Assembly (NCBI GenBank): GCA_947168365.1
Contig: CAMVLO010000023.1
Coordinates: 1 to 55,028 of the forward strand
DNA: 55,028 nt
Direction of reading: 5' to 3'
Source: UBA3824 sp017541145
GTDB lineage: Bacteria; Bacteroidota; Bacteroidia; Bacteroidales; UBA3824
Of this stretch, positions 8,497-17,538 are shown piece after piece (positions within the stretch are counted from its first letter, which is position 1; every line of letters starts with the position of its first letter). The notes beneath the pieces were generated by a model. It did no database searches, was not told where the DNA came from, and was given only the letters and a program-made list of their open reading frames with translations. A program made the translations under genes and the position numbers.

Positions 8497-10196
8497 TTGT
8501 TTTGCAAATCTTTTGACATTTGTTTCATTATTTTCAAATATTTCCAATATGTATTTTCCATAATGCCGTTATTAAACGCATCAAGTATCTGTTGGTCAAT
8601 TCCTTGTGGAATTTGTTTGTACGTTTTTCTGTCATTGTAATAAAACAGTAGTAATGCTTCTTGTACATGTTTCGGAACTTTTTTTGCGCCCGATTTCTGA
8701 AGATATCCCATCGATTTTTTCAGACCTTCGTAATTTATATTTGTCATTTCGGTTGCCATCAAATATTGCATTGCTACAAGATTTTTTGGATTTTTGTTAA
8801 GTAAATCTTGTAGAGTTTTTTGCAGATTGATTTCTTCCTCAATGCCGTCGGTTTCCAGTTTTATAGCATCAATCTTTGCAAATTTCGGATGTTTTTTTAC
8901 TGAGTTTGTGTAAATCAGATTTTCGTATTCTTGAGCTATCTTCTTGTAAAACAATGTCTTTTTGAGAGCAAATAAATATTTGTTTGCAATTTCGTATTGT
9001 CCGTTTAGCATGTTGGTTTCGGCAAGACGAAGAAAGTTTTTTGCGCTGTTTCTGCCGTTTCCGATATTCGCATTCGATTCAAAAGCAAATCGTTGAGCTT
9101 CGTCTACGGCGCCGAGATTCCAATAAATTTCGCTACTGATAGCCGGAGTATACAAATCGAGATGCAGTTTCGCAGTAAGTCCCTCCGGTCCGGGTTGCAA
9201 ATAATTAAACATCGTTTCTGTTAAAATTCCTTTTTTAGCCAAAGCGAGGTTTAAACATTGTATACTGTAAATATATTTTGGATTATTATTTTTACAAATT
9301 TCTATCGCGTGGTCGTTGTCGTCGTTGTAAATATCCATAAACAATCTTGCACTTTTCAGCAATTCTTTGTTCATACACTGATTAATAGTAATTCCTGATA
9401 ATAAGATTGTTACAATTTGTAAAATTAAAACATTTTTTTTTGACAATTCTTTTTTCCAAAATTTCATAATTGCCGGTAAAAATCCTATTACTACAATTAT
9501 TACAAAATCTGTTTTAACAATTAATCGTGAATAGTTGATGCCTATAAATGAGTAAATTTCAGGATACATCACAAGGCGTGATGCAATAAATGCAGTTACA
9601 AAAAATAGTAAAATCGGACAAATTCCATATACTTTGTTTTTGCCAATTGTATTTAGCGAATAAAGTAATATCGATATTATTACCATCGGACCAATCAACC
9701 AGTAAAACAAAACAGAAACAATCATCGTAGTTATAAATTTTGTTGTTCCGTTTTTTACATTTTCTATCAGACAAAATATTGTTAAACTGATGATTAAGCT
9801 TACCGGAATCGTTAGCAGCATTTCCAATTCGCACATCAGACACCATACAATTATAGTTGGAATTACAGAAAGTGGTGACAGACTTTTTTGTATGTTGTAA
9901 ATTTGCATTACTTTTAGCGTAAGCAATTGAATTCCAACGAATAAAATCGCTATAATTGCTGCACCGATTTTTGGATAATAATTAAATTGTGTCAAAAATT
10001 CAGCGATATAATCTGCTAATCCGCCCGTAATTGACAATCTTTCTGCAAAATATGAATATCCAAATTCAAACATCTGGAAAAATTCGCTGAAAAACAGGAT
10101 TTCTATTTTGTAAAATCCAAAAAATATAAACGCACAAACTCCTATCAATGAGCTGAATGCGTATCTCCAAATTTTATCAGACATCGCGTTTACCAT
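8493..10196 (-). CDS. DUF6057-like multi-pass membrane protein with TPR-like C-terminal region
   Basis: A 567-residue protein whose N-terminal about 270 residues contain some eight to ten hydrophobic segments. The remaining half is soluble, alpha-helical and TPR-like (segments such as RFAFESNANIGNGRNSAKNF and NLVAMQYLMATEMTNINYEG). This matches DUF6057 proteins of Bacteroidales as I remember them; their function is unknown. The ATG at 10196 overlaps the upstream gene by 7 bp; ATG 10184, 5 bp after that stop, is an equally good start. The end overlaps the lipoprotein gene by 4 bp (ATGA), so the pair is translationally coupled. A heme-motif lipoprotein partner hints at a membrane-envelope complex, which is inference. 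Confidence 0.8.
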   Translation of the reverse strand: MVNAMSDKIWRYAFSSLIGVCAFIFFGFYKIEILFFSEFFQMFEFGYSYFAERLSITGGLADYIAEFLTQFNYYPKIGAAIIAILFVGIQLLTLKVMQIYNIQKSLSPLSVIPTIIVWCLMCELEMLLTIPVSLIISLTIFCLIENVKNGTTKFITTMIVSVLFYWLIGPMVIISILLYSLNTIGKNKVYGICPILLFFVTAFIASRLVMYPEIYSFIGINYSRLIVKTDFVIIVVIGFLPAIMKFWKKELSKKNVLILQIVTILLSGITINQCMNKELLKSARLFMDIYNDDNDHAIEICKNNNPKYIYSIQCLNLALAKKGILTETMFNYLQPGPEGLTAKLHLDLYTPAISSEIYWNLGAVDEAQRFAFESNANIGNGRNSAKNFLRLAETNMLNGQYEIANKYLFALKKTLFYKKIAQEYENLIYTNSVKKHPKFAKIDAIKLETDGIEEEINLQKTLQDLLNKNPKNLVAMQYLMATEMTNINYEGLKKSMGYLQKSGAKKVPKHVQEALLLFYYNDRKTYKQIPQGIDQQILDAFNNGIMENTYWKYLKIMKQMSKDLQNK

Positions 10197-11017
10197 TCTG
10201 TGTAAACAAAAGTTTTGGTTTCTGTTGTTGACAGTTCTTCTATTAATCTGCCTTTTTCGTCGTAAGTAGAAATTTCTGACGCGTAAACTTGACCGTTTCC
10301 GATTCTTGTTGTTGAAATTACTTGACGGGTTTCGTCGTTGTATTCCGTTGTTACAGTTCCACGGCTGCCAATCTGACGCAATATTTCGCGACCCTTTTCA
10401 TCGTAAGCAAAGTTGTTGAAATCCACGAGTTTGCCGTTTGGTGTGAAAACTTTGGTCTTTATGATTTTGCCATTTTCGTTGTAAATAAAATCGGTATGTT
10501 GTACTTCGTTTTCGTTTTCATCAAGTTCTATTCTTTTTACAATTTTTTTGTCTTCAAAAATCGACTTTTGGTAAGTTACAATTTTATCAAAATCGTCAAT
10601 TATTTTTGTAGAAATCAAATTGCCGTCGTTGTCAAATTCCTGAAACTCTTGTTCTTCCACTTCTTCGTCTTCGTTTTTGGTGATAATTTGGATTTTGTGG
10701 TCGCCGTAGTCGTAAGCTTTTATCGATTTCGACATATCGGCGTAAACAATTTCTTCTGCCAAAATTCTGTCGCTATTGCCTTGATATTCAAAAACATGAC
10801 GTTCGCTCAAGAAATCACCTTCTCCGTAAATTGAAATTTCTTTTTTGCGTTTTAAATCATCATATTTTGTCGTGATTTTACTATTTACGCTTCCGTCGTA
10901 GTCGTAATCTTCTGTTAAAATTTCGTTGCCATTTTGGTCAAATTCTTGATAATTCGCTTTCCATTCTTGCGATGTTTCTTTATTGTAAATATTGATTGTT
11001 ACTGATTTTGTTGACAT
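10190..11017 (-). CDS. Cytosolic protein with degenerate YD/MORN-like repeats
   Basis: A 275-residue acidic protein without a signal peptide or membrane segment. It consists largely of short beta-hairpin repeats of the type YDEKGREIL, YNENGKIIK, FDNDGNLIS and YDEKGRLIE, spaced about 20-30 residues. These recall YD/RHS or MORN-like repeats, but no RHS core or toxin tip is present. First gene of a three-gene operon, driven by a good promoter at 11047-11077. The absence of a secretion signal is odd for this repeat class, which is commonly exported. No function can be assigned. Confidence 0.75.
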   Translation of the reverse strand: MSTKSVTINIYNKETSQEWKANYQEFDQNGNEILTEDYDYDGSVNSKITTKYDDLKRKKEISIYGEGDFLSERHVFEYQGNSDRILAEEIVYADMSKSIKAYDYGDHKIQIITKNEDEEVEEQEFQEFDNDGNLISTKIIDDFDKIVTYQKSIFEDKKIVKRIELDENENEVQHTDFIYNENGKIIKTKVFTPNGKLVDFNNFAYDEKGREILRQIGSRGTVTTEYNDETRQVISTTRIGNGQVYASEISTYDEKGRLIEELSTTETKTFVYTEW

Positions 11018-11046
11018 TATGATTATTTTGTTATGTTTTGTTTACG

Positions 11047-11077
11047 CAAATTTATTAAAAAATTGTTAACTTGGCAA
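11047..11077 (-). promoter_or_regulatory. Promoter of the YD-repeat / DUF6057 / heme-propeller operon
   Basis: Read on the minus strand: TTG (11075-11077), 20-nt spacer, TAAATTTG (11047-11054), a perfect Bacteroidota -7 box. Divergent to the promoter at 11108-11138. Confidence 0.75.
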
Positions 11078-11107
11078 AACTATTTTTTGGAATTTCTAAT
11101 TTTTTAT

Positions 11108-11138
11108 TTTGACTTTTTGATAATAATTTTTATTTTTG
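11108..11138 (+). promoter_or_regulatory. Promoter of the TPM-domain gene
   Basis: TTTG (11108-11111), 19-nt spacer, TATTTTTG (11131-11138): both boxes match the Bacteroidota consensus. The ATG follows at 11167. Confidence 0.75.
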
Positions 11139-11166
11139 AAACCGTAAAACCAATATCCAGTTTATC

Positions 11167-11766
11167 ATGCAAAAAGTTTACGACAGCATAGCCGCAGTAG
11201 AGCAAGATTCTTCGGCAGAAATTGTAGTTATCAAGCATCCTCAGGCAGATTCTTATTTGTATTCCAATCTGATGTTTGCGATGTGTTTTATGGTTGCGGT
11301 ATACACTGTTTTGATGTATATTCCAATTGAAATAGATTCTTATTTGATTTATATTTTTACAATTTTGAGTCTTCCGTTGGGATTTGCTATTGTTCATTTC
11401 CTCAAGCCGTTGAAGAGGTTGATGATTTCCAAGAAGTTGATGAATCGCAAAGTAGAAATTTATGCACGTGCATTGTTTCAAAAAGGACGTTTGCATCTTA
11501 CTTTGGATCATACCGGAATTCTTGTTTATTGTAGCGATTTCGAGAAAATGGTGATGATAATTGCCGACAATGGTGTTGAAATTTCAGTCCCGAAACTCGA
11601 TATGGACAAGATTTTGGACGCTTTCAACGATGTTTACAAAGACGATAATTTTGAAGAAAATCTTTGTAAAGGTTTGGCTGTTATGAAAGACATCTTGAAA
11701 GTTTATTTGCCGGCAAAAGAACCTAATTTTAATGAAATTCCAGACGATTTAACTATCGTTTTGTAA
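11167..11766 (+). CDS. Membrane protein with TPM (YgcG/Psb32-like) domain
   Basis: A 199-residue protein. The N-terminal part (EIVVIKHPQADSY) is followed by two transmembrane segments (about residues 35-55 and 58-80). The C-terminal part carries the features of a TPM domain: a basic helix with RALFQKGRLHLTLD, then TGILVYCSDFEKMVMIIADNGVE and a final helical region, as in YgcG/Psb32 relatives. Some plant members have phosphatase activity; the bacterial role is uncertain. Single gene behind its own promoter; converges with the SpoIIE phosphatase gene 26 bp away. Confidence 0.75.
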   Translation: MQKVYDSIAAVEQDSSAEIVVIKHPQADSYLYSNLMFAMCFMVAVYTVLMYIPIEIDSYLIYIFTILSLPLGFAIVHFLKPLKRLMISKKLMNRKVEIYARALFQKGRLHLTLDHTGILVYCSDFEKMVMIIADNGVEISVPKLDMDKILDAFNDVYKDDNFEENLCKGLAVMKDILKVYLPAKEPNFNEIPDDLTIVL

Positions 11767-11792
11767 CAATTTTTTTTTGACAATTGTTGCAT

Positions 11793-14060
11793 CTAAAGAT
11801 CTAATAAACCGATGATTAACATATCATCGGTTTGTTGTTGTTTGTCCGCCCAAGATTCCATTGTTTTTTCGATTTTTATTTTTTGAGTTTCGGCTTCGTC
11901 ATCGCAAATTTCCTGAAGCAACATCCTTAATCTTTTGCCCATAAATTTTGATAATTTGCCCGGTGATTTCATTCCGAATTGGTCTGTAAGTCCGTCGGTA
12001 AACAAGTAAATTCTGTCGTCGGGTTTTATTTGAAATTCGTGATTTGTAAAATCATCGTTGTGGTCGGTGTCTACAGCAATTGGCATTCTGTCGGGTTTCC
12101 ATTCGGTAATTTCGCCGTGATTCAAAACCCAAACCGGTCTGTAAGCTCCTGAATATGAAACTCTTCTTGTTTTTCTGTTGATTATGCAGAGTGCAATATC
12201 CATTCCGTCGTGCATATCTCCGTCTTCGGTTTCGCCGCGTGTCAACGATTCTGAAATTCTGGTTCTCAATGTGTTGAGAATTTCGGCGGCGGTTATGGTT
12301 TCGGGATTTACGCGGGCAATTATACTGTTGAGCATCGCAATTCCAAGTACGCTCAGGCACGCGCCCGGCACACCGTGACCTGTACAATCTGCCACGGCTA
12401 TCATTTTCAGATCGCCGATTTGTGATGCCCAATAAAAATCACCGCTCACTGCATCAAGAGGTCGCCACATCACAAACAAATTGCCAAACATCTTTTTCAA
12501 TTTATCTGTCGGAATCGAAATTGAGCGTTGCATTTTTTCAGCCAAATCCATGTTGAGTACAATTCTGAAATTGATGCTTGCGAGTTTGTTGCGTTGTTTT
12601 TTTATCTGTTTGGTTTGTGCTATGAGTTCTTCCGCTTGTTTTTTTACTTCGGCGTTCAGAGTGCTGAGTTCTTTGTTGGTTTCGATAATTTTTGCAGATT
12701 GTGCAGTTAAAATCTTGTTGTGCTTGTTGTTATGATTTACCGAAATCAACATCGCTATGATTACAACTCCTATCAATCCGCCGATGCAAGTGAAAATTTC
12801 TTTCAAGAGTTTGTGTTGTTTCATTTTTTCCGACAAAATCAAATTGCGGTTTTTCTCTTGTTTTTCCAATTGCGTGAGGTAGATTTCGTAATCTGTCAGC
12901 GAACTCATAATTTCTAATTTTACGCCTAATTCTCTGATATACAAATATCTTTTTATGTGTTCTTCTTTGTCGATGAGTTCCAAAATTCCTTTGTAATCTT
13001 TGTTGTAAAAATAGTAAAGTTCGTAAGCTCGGTACAACATCTGAAATTGAGTTCCGATTAATTTCGGATTTTTTTCGTATTCTTTCAAAATTTTCAGAGC
13101 TTCGGAGCTAAAGCCGCTGAGTATCATTTGTTCTGCGCGGAGTACTGCCAAATGGATTTTGTATTCTTCAAAACCGATATCTTCAATAGTTTGTTTACAA
13201 ATTTTTGTGTAGTAATTTGCTGTATCCTGATATTTCCAATTGTTGGTTTTGGCTGCAAGTTCGTTGTACTGAAGTGTTAACACAAAACTTGCAAAAATCA
13301 GATACATGTTGTCTTCGGTTTCCATGCTGCAAATTACAGTTTTCTTGAAATATTCATTCGGAATTTTTATTTGTTCTATTGTGCGGTTGTGGATTTTATC
13401 GTTGTAACTTTGTCCTAAAAAATAATAATCGCGGCCGATATTTCTTAAATTGTTGGTTTTCAGGTCGATTTCCAGTGCTTTGTACAAATATTCTTTGGCA
13501 TCTTTGTTTAACTTGTGTTCGATACATGATCGTCCCAATCGTCTGTAAATTGAGGTAATCATTGTTGTATCGTTCTGACTTTCATAAATTTTCAGAGCCT
13601 CAAGTTCCAAGAGTAAACCTTTTTCAAAGTTTCTGGTTTTAAACATCACTTCGCCCAATCCCGCCATGGAATTTGCATAATTTTTCTTGTCGCCAATCGA
13701 TTTGAATATTTCCATCGAAAGTCTGTAATATTTTGCGGCTTCAAAATATTTATATTTTTGCAGTTTGCACCATCCTACAAGGTCTGTACTGCTTCCGATA
13801 TAACTTTTGTTGTTGACATATTTGGCAAGATTTAATTGTATAAGTGCGTATTTTTCAATGGTATCGAGGTTGCTGCTTTTTCTGCATATTTTTTCGAGAA
13901 TTTCTAACCGTGATGTATCGTCAGGCATTTTTAACTGCAATTTGCGTAAACTGTCAAACTCATCATCGGACAGATGCGTTTGTGCTTGTATTTGTATGGT
14001 AGACAGCATGATAAGCCAAAATACAAACAATAGTATACTATTTTTGATATTTTCTCTCAT
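11793..14060 (-). CDS. TPR-containing SpoIIE/PP2C-type serine phosphatase sensor
   Basis: Envelope-anchored regulator of 755 residues. Order of parts: signal peptide (ending about residue 26 at QIQA), a periplasmic region of TPR repeats (about 60-390), one transmembrane helix (FTCIGGLIGVVIIAMLISV), a cytosolic coiled coil (LNAEVKKQAEELIAQTKQIK), then a SpoIIE-type PP2C domain. The domain shows RPLDAVSGDFYW, VADCTGHGVPGACLS and LFTDGLTDQFG, which hold the metal-binding acidic residues. Such proteins commonly dephosphorylate anti-sigma-factor antagonists; no partner gene is adjacent. The start is placed at 14060, not at 14084, because a TAAATTTG -7 box (14082-14089) overlaps the upstream ATG. 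Confidence 0.9.
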   Translation of the reverse strand: MRENIKNSILLFVFWLIMLSTIQIQAQTHLSDDEFDSLRKLQLKMPDDTSRLEILEKICRKSSNLDTIEKYALIQLNLAKYVNNKSYIGSSTDLVGWCKLQKYKYFEAAKYYRLSMEIFKSIGDKKNYANSMAGLGEVMFKTRNFEKGLLLELEALKIYESQNDTTMITSIYRRLGRSCIEHKLNKDAKEYLYKALEIDLKTNNLRNIGRDYYFLGQSYNDKIHNRTIEQIKIPNEYFKKTVICSMETEDNMYLIFASFVLTLQYNELAAKTNNWKYQDTANYYTKICKQTIEDIGFEEYKIHLAVLRAEQMILSGFSSEALKILKEYEKNPKLIGTQFQMLYRAYELYYFYNKDYKGILELIDKEEHIKRYLYIRELGVKLEIMSSLTDYEIYLTQLEKQEKNRNLILSEKMKQHKLLKEIFTCIGGLIGVVIIAMLISVNHNNKHNKILTAQSAKIIETNKELSTLNAEVKKQAEELIAQTKQIKKQRNKLASINFRIVLNMDLAEKMQRSISIPTDKLKKMFGNLFVMWRPLDAVSGDFYWASQIGDLKMIAVADCTGHGVPGACLSVLGIAMLNSIIARVNPETITAAEILNTLRTRISESLTRGETEDGDMHDGMDIALCIINRKTRRVSYSGAYRPVWVLNHGEITEWKPDRMPIAVDTDHNDDFTNHEFQIKPDDRIYLFTDGLTDQFGMKSPGKLSKFMGKRLRMLLQEICDDEAETQKIKIEKTMESWADKQQQTDDMLIIGLLDL
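11806..11833 (+). terminator. Possible terminator of the TPM-domain gene, inside the end of the convergent gene
   Basis: Perfect 11-bp inverted repeat AAACCGATGAT / ATCATCGGTTT with a 6-nt loop. On the plus strand it is followed by T-rich GTTGTTGTTTG. It overlaps the last codons of the convergent phosphatase gene, which constrains its sequence. Confidence 0.4.
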
Positions 14061-14081
14061 AAAGATAAACGACACAACATG

Positions 14082-14109
14082 CAAATTTAAGTTTTTTTGT
14101 TTATTTCAA
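14082..14109 (-). promoter_or_regulatory. Promoter of the SpoIIE phosphatase gene (decides its start)
   Basis: TAAATTTG on the minus strand at 14082-14089, with TTG at 14107-14109 (17-nt spacer, short). It covers the upstream in-frame ATG, so translation should begin at 14060. Confidence 0.55.
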
Positions 14110-14279
14110 AATTATTTTTGTTTTAAATAGAATTTTCATTCAATTTGATTTTCTGTGAATGGAAATTTTTTTTCTGTTTTCTATGTATACAAAATTCTTA
14201 CCACTGTTTACATCTCCAAATTTTTTGTTAACTTAAAATATCTTTTGTTTTTTATACGAATTATCGCACAAAAAGTTGT

Positions 14280-14316
14280 AAAAAAAAGAGATTTCCCAAT
14301 CAATTGGAAAATCTCT
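14280..14316 (-). terminator. Terminator of the nucleoside symporter gene
   Basis: Inverted repeat AGAGATTTcCCAAT / ATTGGaAAATCTCT (14287-14316), followed on the minus strand by eight T (14280-14287). It lies just past the stop at 14343. Confidence 0.85.
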
Positions 14317-14342
14317 TTGTAGGTAAACAGAATATTTTTGTG

Positions 14343-15608
14343 TTAATTTTTTTCTGTTTGGGTGTTTTTGAAACAGATTGCAAACATAATTGCCAATACC
14401 AATGCGTAAGCCGCGAAGATATACCACGAAGTTTGCCAACCGCTCCAAATTAGTTTCGGATCTGATTGTGAATATACGTAATGATTTACAACTGCTTGAG
14501 CTCCAAGAGTTCCGAGTGTTGCGCCTACTCCGTTGGTCATCAACATAAACAATCCTTGTGCTGAGCTTCTTATATCGTGACTTGTTTCTTTGTCAACAAA
14601 AAGTGATCCTGAGATATTGAAAAAGTCGAATGCTACGCCGTAAACTATGCAGCTGAGGATAAACAACCAAACGCCGCTGCCCGGATCGCCTGCTCCGAAG
14701 AATGCAAATCTCATTACCCAAGATATCATTGCGATAAACATCACTTTCTTGATTCCGAATTTTTTCATGAAGAATGGTATCAGCAAAATACACAATGTTT
14801 CAGATACTTGTGATAATGAAATAAGGATGTTGGCATGTTTTACGCCAAATGTTTCGCTGTATTCCGAGATATTTTGGAAACTTGAAATAAACGGATTTGC
14901 CCAGCTGTTTGTGATTTGCAAAGCCACGCCCAAAAACATCGAGAATATGAAAAATATCGCCATTTTTTTCTGTTTAAACAGTTTGAAAGCGTCTAAACCC
15001 AAGGCTTCGGCAAAATTCTTTTTGGTGATATTTTTATTGATTTCACATTTCGGAATCAATGTAGAGTAAGCTGCTAATATCAAGCCGATTATGCCTGATG
15101 ATATGAATTGCATTGATGTGGTTTGGAATCCGAAAAGGTCTGTACACCACATACTTATAATAAATCCCACTGTTCCGAAAACTCTGATTGGCGGAAAATC
15201 TTTTACGGTATCCATTCCTTGTTTTTCCAATGCGTTGTAAGCCACTGCATAACTGAGTGATAAGCTCGACATGTAGAAACCTATTCCGAAGAAGAAACAG
15301 ATATACATCGCAGTCATGTTGATTTCGCCCATTCCGAAATAACCGGCTCCGAGCATTGATATTGCGCTGAGTAAGTGGCAAATACCGTAAAGCCTTTGTG
15401 CCTGAATCCATCTGTCGCCAATCATTCCGATGATTGCCGGAAAAAATATAGATACTATTCCTTGTGTTGCGTAAAACAATCCGATGCTGTCACCGTGTTG
15501 ATTGACATCCAAAAATCTGCCCATCGATGTCAGGTAAGCACCCCAAACCGCAAACTGTAAAAAGTTCATGGTTGCCAGTTTTACTTGCATTAATCTTTTT
15601 TCATTCAT
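14343..15608 (-). CDS. Nucleoside:H+ symporter (NupG/XapB-like MFS transporter)
   Basis: Inner-membrane transporter of 421 residues with about twelve hydrophobic segments. The N-terminus (MNFLQFAVWGAYLTSMGRFL), GIVSIFFPAIIGMIGDRWI and FPPIRVFGTVGFIISMW match the nucleoside:H+ symporter family common in Bacteroidota. Predicted to import nucleosides for salvage. Length is typical. A TATATTTG -7 box at 15631-15638 gives it its own promoter, although kdsD ends only 53 bp upstream. Ends with a clear terminator at 14280-14316. Exact substrate not known. Confidence 0.88.
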   Translation of the reverse strand: MNEKRLMQVKLATMNFLQFAVWGAYLTSMGRFLDVNQHGDSIGLFYATQGIVSIFFPAIIGMIGDRWIQAQRLYGICHLLSAISMLGAGYFGMGEINMTAMYICFFFGIGFYMSSLSLSYAVAYNALEKQGMDTVKDFPPIRVFGTVGFIISMWCTDLFGFQTTSMQFISSGIIGLILAAYSTLIPKCEINKNITKKNFAEALGLDAFKLFKQKKMAIFFIFSMFLGVALQITNSWANPFISSFQNISEYSETFGVKHANILISLSQVSETLCILLIPFFMKKFGIKKVMFIAMISWVMRFAFFGAGDPGSGVWLFILSCIVYGVAFDFFNISGSLFVDKETSHDIRSSAQGLFMLMTNGVGATLGTLGAQAVVNHYVYSQSDPKLIWSGWQTSWYIFAAYALVLAIMFAICFKNTQTEKN

Positions 15609-15630
15609 AGTTTTTTATATTTTAGATCTG

Positions 15631-15638
15631 CAAATATA
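15631..15638 (-). promoter_or_regulatory. -7 box upstream of the nucleoside symporter gene
   Basis: TATATTTG on the minus strand, 22 nt before the ATG at 15608. No convincing TTG lies at the proper distance. Confidence 0.5.
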
Positions 15639-15661
15639 AATAAATTTGTAAATATTTTGTG

Positions 15662-16618
15662 TTAAATCATACAAGAGTAATGGTCAACCACGCCGAGAAG
15701 ATGATTTTCGCTGTCAATTACCAAAACCATGTGAATTTTGTTTTGGTGCATGATTTTCAGGATTTCAGCGATTTTGGTTTCTTTCGTTACAGTTTTTGGC
15801 GAGCGGCTGAGGATGTCGCCGACTGTGCGGTTGAAAAATTTTTCTTGCCAACGTTCCATTGCGCGGCGAATATCTCCGTCAGTGATAAGGCCTTTCACTT
15901 TGTTGTCGTCTGTAATTGAAATTCCAAGTCCGAGTTTGCCTTTGCTTACATGAATTATTGCTTCGCCGAGATGCATTTCTTCCGGAATAATCGGCAAATC
16001 TTCGGTTCGCATTACATCGCCCGCTGTTGTGAGCAAACTTCTGCCAAGATGTCCGCCCGGATGAAACTGTGCAAAATCTTTTTTCTTGAAATCTCTTACT
16101 TGCATTAGCGCAACTGCAAGTGCATCACCCATAGCAAGTTGAGAAGTCGTTGATGAAGTTGGGGCAAGATTTAGCGGACAAGCTTCTTTTTCTACTTTTA
16201 CTTTTATCATTACGGTAGAATATTTTGCCAAAAGCGAGGCCGGATCGCTTGTCATGCCAATGATTGGAACTTGCATGTGAAGAAGTTTCGGTACAAAACG
16301 CAAAAGTTCGTCGGTGCTTCCCGAATTGGAAATTGCGAGTACTACGTCGTCCGAAGTTATAGAGCCCAAGTCGCCGTGGTAAGCGTCAAGAGGATTTACA
16401 AAAAAAGCCGGAGTGCCTGTAGATGAGAGTGTTGCTGCAATTTTTTCGCCGATGTGACCGCTTTTGCCTACTCCGGTTACTATTACTTTGCCTTTGCAGT
16501 TGAACATCATGTTTACGGCTTTTTCAAAATTGTCATCCATTTGTGGAATCAAGCCGAGCAATGCTTCCGCCTCGTCGCGGATACACTGTTTGCCCATTTC
16601 TAATATATTTTTTGTCAT
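15662..16618 (-). CDS. kdsD: D-arabinose 5-phosphate isomerase (KpsF/GutQ family)
   Basis: Interconverts ribulose 5-phosphate and arabinose 5-phosphate, the first step of Kdo synthesis for lipopolysaccharide. The 318-residue protein has an N-terminal SIS sugar-isomerase domain (GKVIVTGVGKSGHIGEKIAATLSSTGTP split over residues about 43-70, and AISNSGSTDELL about 95-106). Two CBS domains follow in the last 120 residues (VMRTEDLPIIPEEM, GLITDGDIRRAM, ILKIMHQNKIHMVLVID). Length and domain order fit KdsD. It follows kdsA after 3 bp, so both form one Kdo operon. Confidence 0.93.
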   Translation of the reverse strand: MTKNILEMGKQCIRDEAEALLGLIPQMDDNFEKAVNMMFNCKGKVIVTGVGKSGHIGEKIAATLSSTGTPAFFVNPLDAYHGDLGSITSDDVVLAISNSGSTDELLRFVPKLLHMQVPIIGMTSDPASLLAKYSTVMIKVKVEKEACPLNLAPTSSTTSQLAMGDALAVALMQVRDFKKKDFAQFHPGGHLGRSLLTTAGDVMRTEDLPIIPEEMHLGEAIIHVSKGKLGLGISITDDNKVKGLITDGDIRRAMERWQEKFFNRTVGDILSRSPKTVTKETKIAEILKIMHQNKIHMVLVIDSENHLLGVVDHYSCMI

Positions 16619-16621
16619 AAT

Positions 16622-17374
16622 TTACAAAAGTTCTTTAATTAGAGATTCCAAATTGTTGAGTTGCAACATGTTGGCTGCATCAGAAAGTCCTTTGTCGGGA
16701 TCGGGATGAACTTCAAAAAAATAACCTGTAGCTCCAAAAGCTTTTGCTGCCTTTGCCATTGCCGGAACAAATTTTCTGTCACCGCCGGTTTTTCCGTCTG
16801 CTCCGCCCGGACGTTGTACCGAATGTGTACAATCCATAATTACTCTCGGTACTATTTCCAACATATCGGGTATATTCCTGAAATCAACTACTAAATTGTT
16901 GTAACCGAATGTGTTGCCGCGTTCAGTGAGCCAAACTTCTTTTGCACCGCTTTTCAAGGCTTTGTCAACAGGATATTTCATATCTTGTCCCGAAAGAAAT
17001 TGTGCTTTTTTGATATTTACAATTTTGCCCGTTTGAGCAGCTGCCACCAACAAGTCTGTTTGGCGACAGAGAAATGCCGGAATCTGAAGTATATCAGCCA
17101 CTTCTGCAACCGGTGCTGCTTGACAACTTTCATGTATATCGGTTGTGATTTTCAAATTGTATTTTGATTTGATTTCGCCAAGCATTTTTACACCTTCTTT
17201 AAGTCCCGGACCGCGAAACGAGGTGAGTGATGTGCGGTTAGCCTTATCAAATGATGCTTTGAAAATTATTTCTGTGCCGAGGTGATTATTGATTTTCACC
17301 AATTCCTGCGCTACAGTTTCGAGAAGTTCTGCCGACTCGATTACGCATGGCCCTGCTATGAAAACTGGTTGCAT
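16622..17374 (-). CDS. kdsA: Kdo-8-phosphate synthase, metal-dependent class
   Basis: Condenses arabinose 5-phosphate with phosphoenolpyruvate to Kdo 8-phosphate, a cytosolic step toward LPS. 250 residues, slightly shorter than many KdsA proteins (260-285). Signatures: FIAGPCVIES near the start, FKASFDKANRTS, LTERGNTFGYNNLVVD, MDCTHSVQ and FFEVHPDP...SDAAN. The Cys of AGPC (residue 10) corresponds to the metal ligand of metal-dependent KdsA (Asn in E. coli-type enzymes), and His, Glu and Asp ligands are present, so this should be the metal-dependent form. A good promoter (17405-17435) precedes it; kdsD follows. Confidence 0.94.
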   Translation of the reverse strand: MQPVFIAGPCVIESAELLETVAQELVKINNHLGTEIIFKASFDKANRTSLTSFRGPGLKEGVKMLGEIKSKYNLKITTDIHESCQAAPVAEVADILQIPAFLCRQTDLLVAAAQTGKIVNIKKAQFLSGQDMKYPVDKALKSGAKEVWLTERGNTFGYNNLVVDFRNIPDMLEIVPRVIMDCTHSVQRPGGADGKTGGDRKFVPAMAKAAKAFGATGYFFEVHPDPDKGLSDAANMLQLNNLESLIKELL

Positions 17375-17404
17375 ATCTTAGATATTTTTTTATATTTGGT
17401 ACTA

Positions 17405-17435
17405 CAAAATTACGAAATTTCTTTTTGAATTGCAA
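17405..17435 (-). promoter_or_regulatory. Promoter of the kdsA-kdsD operon
   Basis: Minus strand: TTG (17433-17435), 20-nt spacer, TAATTTTG (17405-17412). Matches the Bacteroidota consensus and lies 30 nt before kdsA. Confidence 0.75.
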
Positions 17436-17481
17436 CACCATTATTTTTTGTTAATGAAATTTTCATTTTTTTGCTTGCTTA

Positions 17482-17512
17482 TTTGTTTTTTCGGTTTTAA
17501 TGTTTACTTTTG
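17482..17512 (+). promoter_or_regulatory. Promoter of the YfaP-like gene (decides its start)
   Basis: TTTG (17482-17485), 19-nt spacer, TACTTTTG (17505-17512). The first in-frame ATG (17500) lies upstream of the -7 box, so translation must begin at 17539. Confidence 0.75.
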
Positions 17513-17538
17513 GACGTAACCTTTTTTATATTTTTATC

